In this document: positions 13,892 through 14,045 of the stretch, piece after piece
Layout: each line of letters begins with the position of its first letter
Position numbering within the stretch: the stretch's first letter is position 1
Assembly (NCBI GenBank): GCA_947632275.1
Contig: CANROR010000025.1
Span: 1-14,045 of the forward strand
Reading direction: 5' to 3'
DNA: 14,045 bases
Source of the DNA: an uncultured Bacilli bacterium
GTDB taxonomy: Bacteria > Bacillota_I > Bacilli_A > RF39 > UBA660
Position numbers and translations under genes: made by a program
Notes under the pieces: generated by a model
Database searches by the model: none
What the model saw: only the letters and a program-made list of their open reading frames with translations
What the model was told of the DNA's origin: nothing

Positions 13892-13986
13892 ATCGAAAAG
13901 TAAAAAAATATTTCGAAAATAATAATTGTCCAACCAATTATTGTATGGTAATTGGACCAACTGGACCGACTGCTCCGATGACATAA
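13882..13986 (+). CDS. Collagen-like protein stub (34 residues)
   Basis: The frame starts at the ATG at 13882, with AGGTGA seven bases upstream, and ends at TAA 13984-13986. The product begins MNNYRKVKKYFENNN, continues CPTNYCMV and enters IGPTGPTAPMT. The CMVIGPTGPT junction is typical of bacterial collagen-like surface or spore-coat proteins, where a short N-terminal head precedes long Gly-Pro-Thr repeats. Only two triplets remain before the stop, and no Gly-X-Y run continues in any frame to the window edge. It is therefore probably a collapsed or truncated allele, such as a slippage contraction, though a real short peptide is possible. Two cysteines (C16 and C21) lie in the head. Confidence 0.55.
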   Translation: MNNYRKVKKYFENNNCPTNYCMVIGPTGPTAPMT

Positions 13987-14045
13987 ACCAAGAGAAATAA
14001 TAGCGAAATTTACTGATAACATAAAAGACATAGAATAATTGAGTT

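Overview
This window looks like chromosomal DNA from an AT-rich, wall-bearing member of the Bacillota, probably an uncultured Bacilli/Erysipelotrichia-type gut lineage. That placement is inference. It rests on the low GC content, AGGAGG-type ribosome sites, a class B sortase with a sortase-anchored surface protein, and the mix of families. Every Trp codon I checked is TGG, and three genes end in TGA, so the standard bacterial code fits better than the Mycoplasma code. No rRNA, CRISPR array, complete insertion sequence or phage module is visible.

Left part (1-6200): the window opens with the 3' end of an unidentified reading frame and a strong hairpin. A PMCA-type calcium P-type ATPase follows on the minus strand. 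Divergent from it is a plus-strand run: a DUF1287 cysteine-peptidase-like protein, a small HD-domain hydrolase, tRNA-Arg(CCT), an unrecognised membrane protein with a zinc-protease motif (HEFFH), and a small nitroreductase.

Middle (6191-8888): converging on the nitroreductase is a LigD-type protein with the 3'-phosphoesterase and primase-polymerase domains of bacterial NHEJ but no ligase domain. A 400-base gene-poor stretch follows. It holds a clean promoter-to-terminator unit that looks like a free-standing small RNA, and a cluster of three hairpins. Next come a solitary MazF/PemK-like toxin gene with a long N-terminal extension and a 14-bp inverted repeat in its promoter region, and then tRNA-His(GTG).

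Right part (8926-14045): a minus-strand pair (class B sortase, then a hypoxanthine/uracil-type DNA glycosylase, translationally coupled) is divergent from a 799-residue surface protein. That protein has a signal peptide, a GGA(I/V)Y-type beta-helix, a Cna-B-like domain and an NPKTG anchor, so sortase and probable substrate share one intergenic promoter region. A xylose-isomerase-like TIM-barrel protein follows. The window ends with a 34-codon collagen-like stub whose ribosome site lies in the loop of a perfect 12-bp hairpin.

The most interesting items are the ligase-less LigD, the unrecognised HEFFH membrane protein, the divergent sortase/NPKTG pair, the orphan small RNA and hairpin cluster beside the MazF-like toxin, and the collagen-like stub with its start-codon hairpin.
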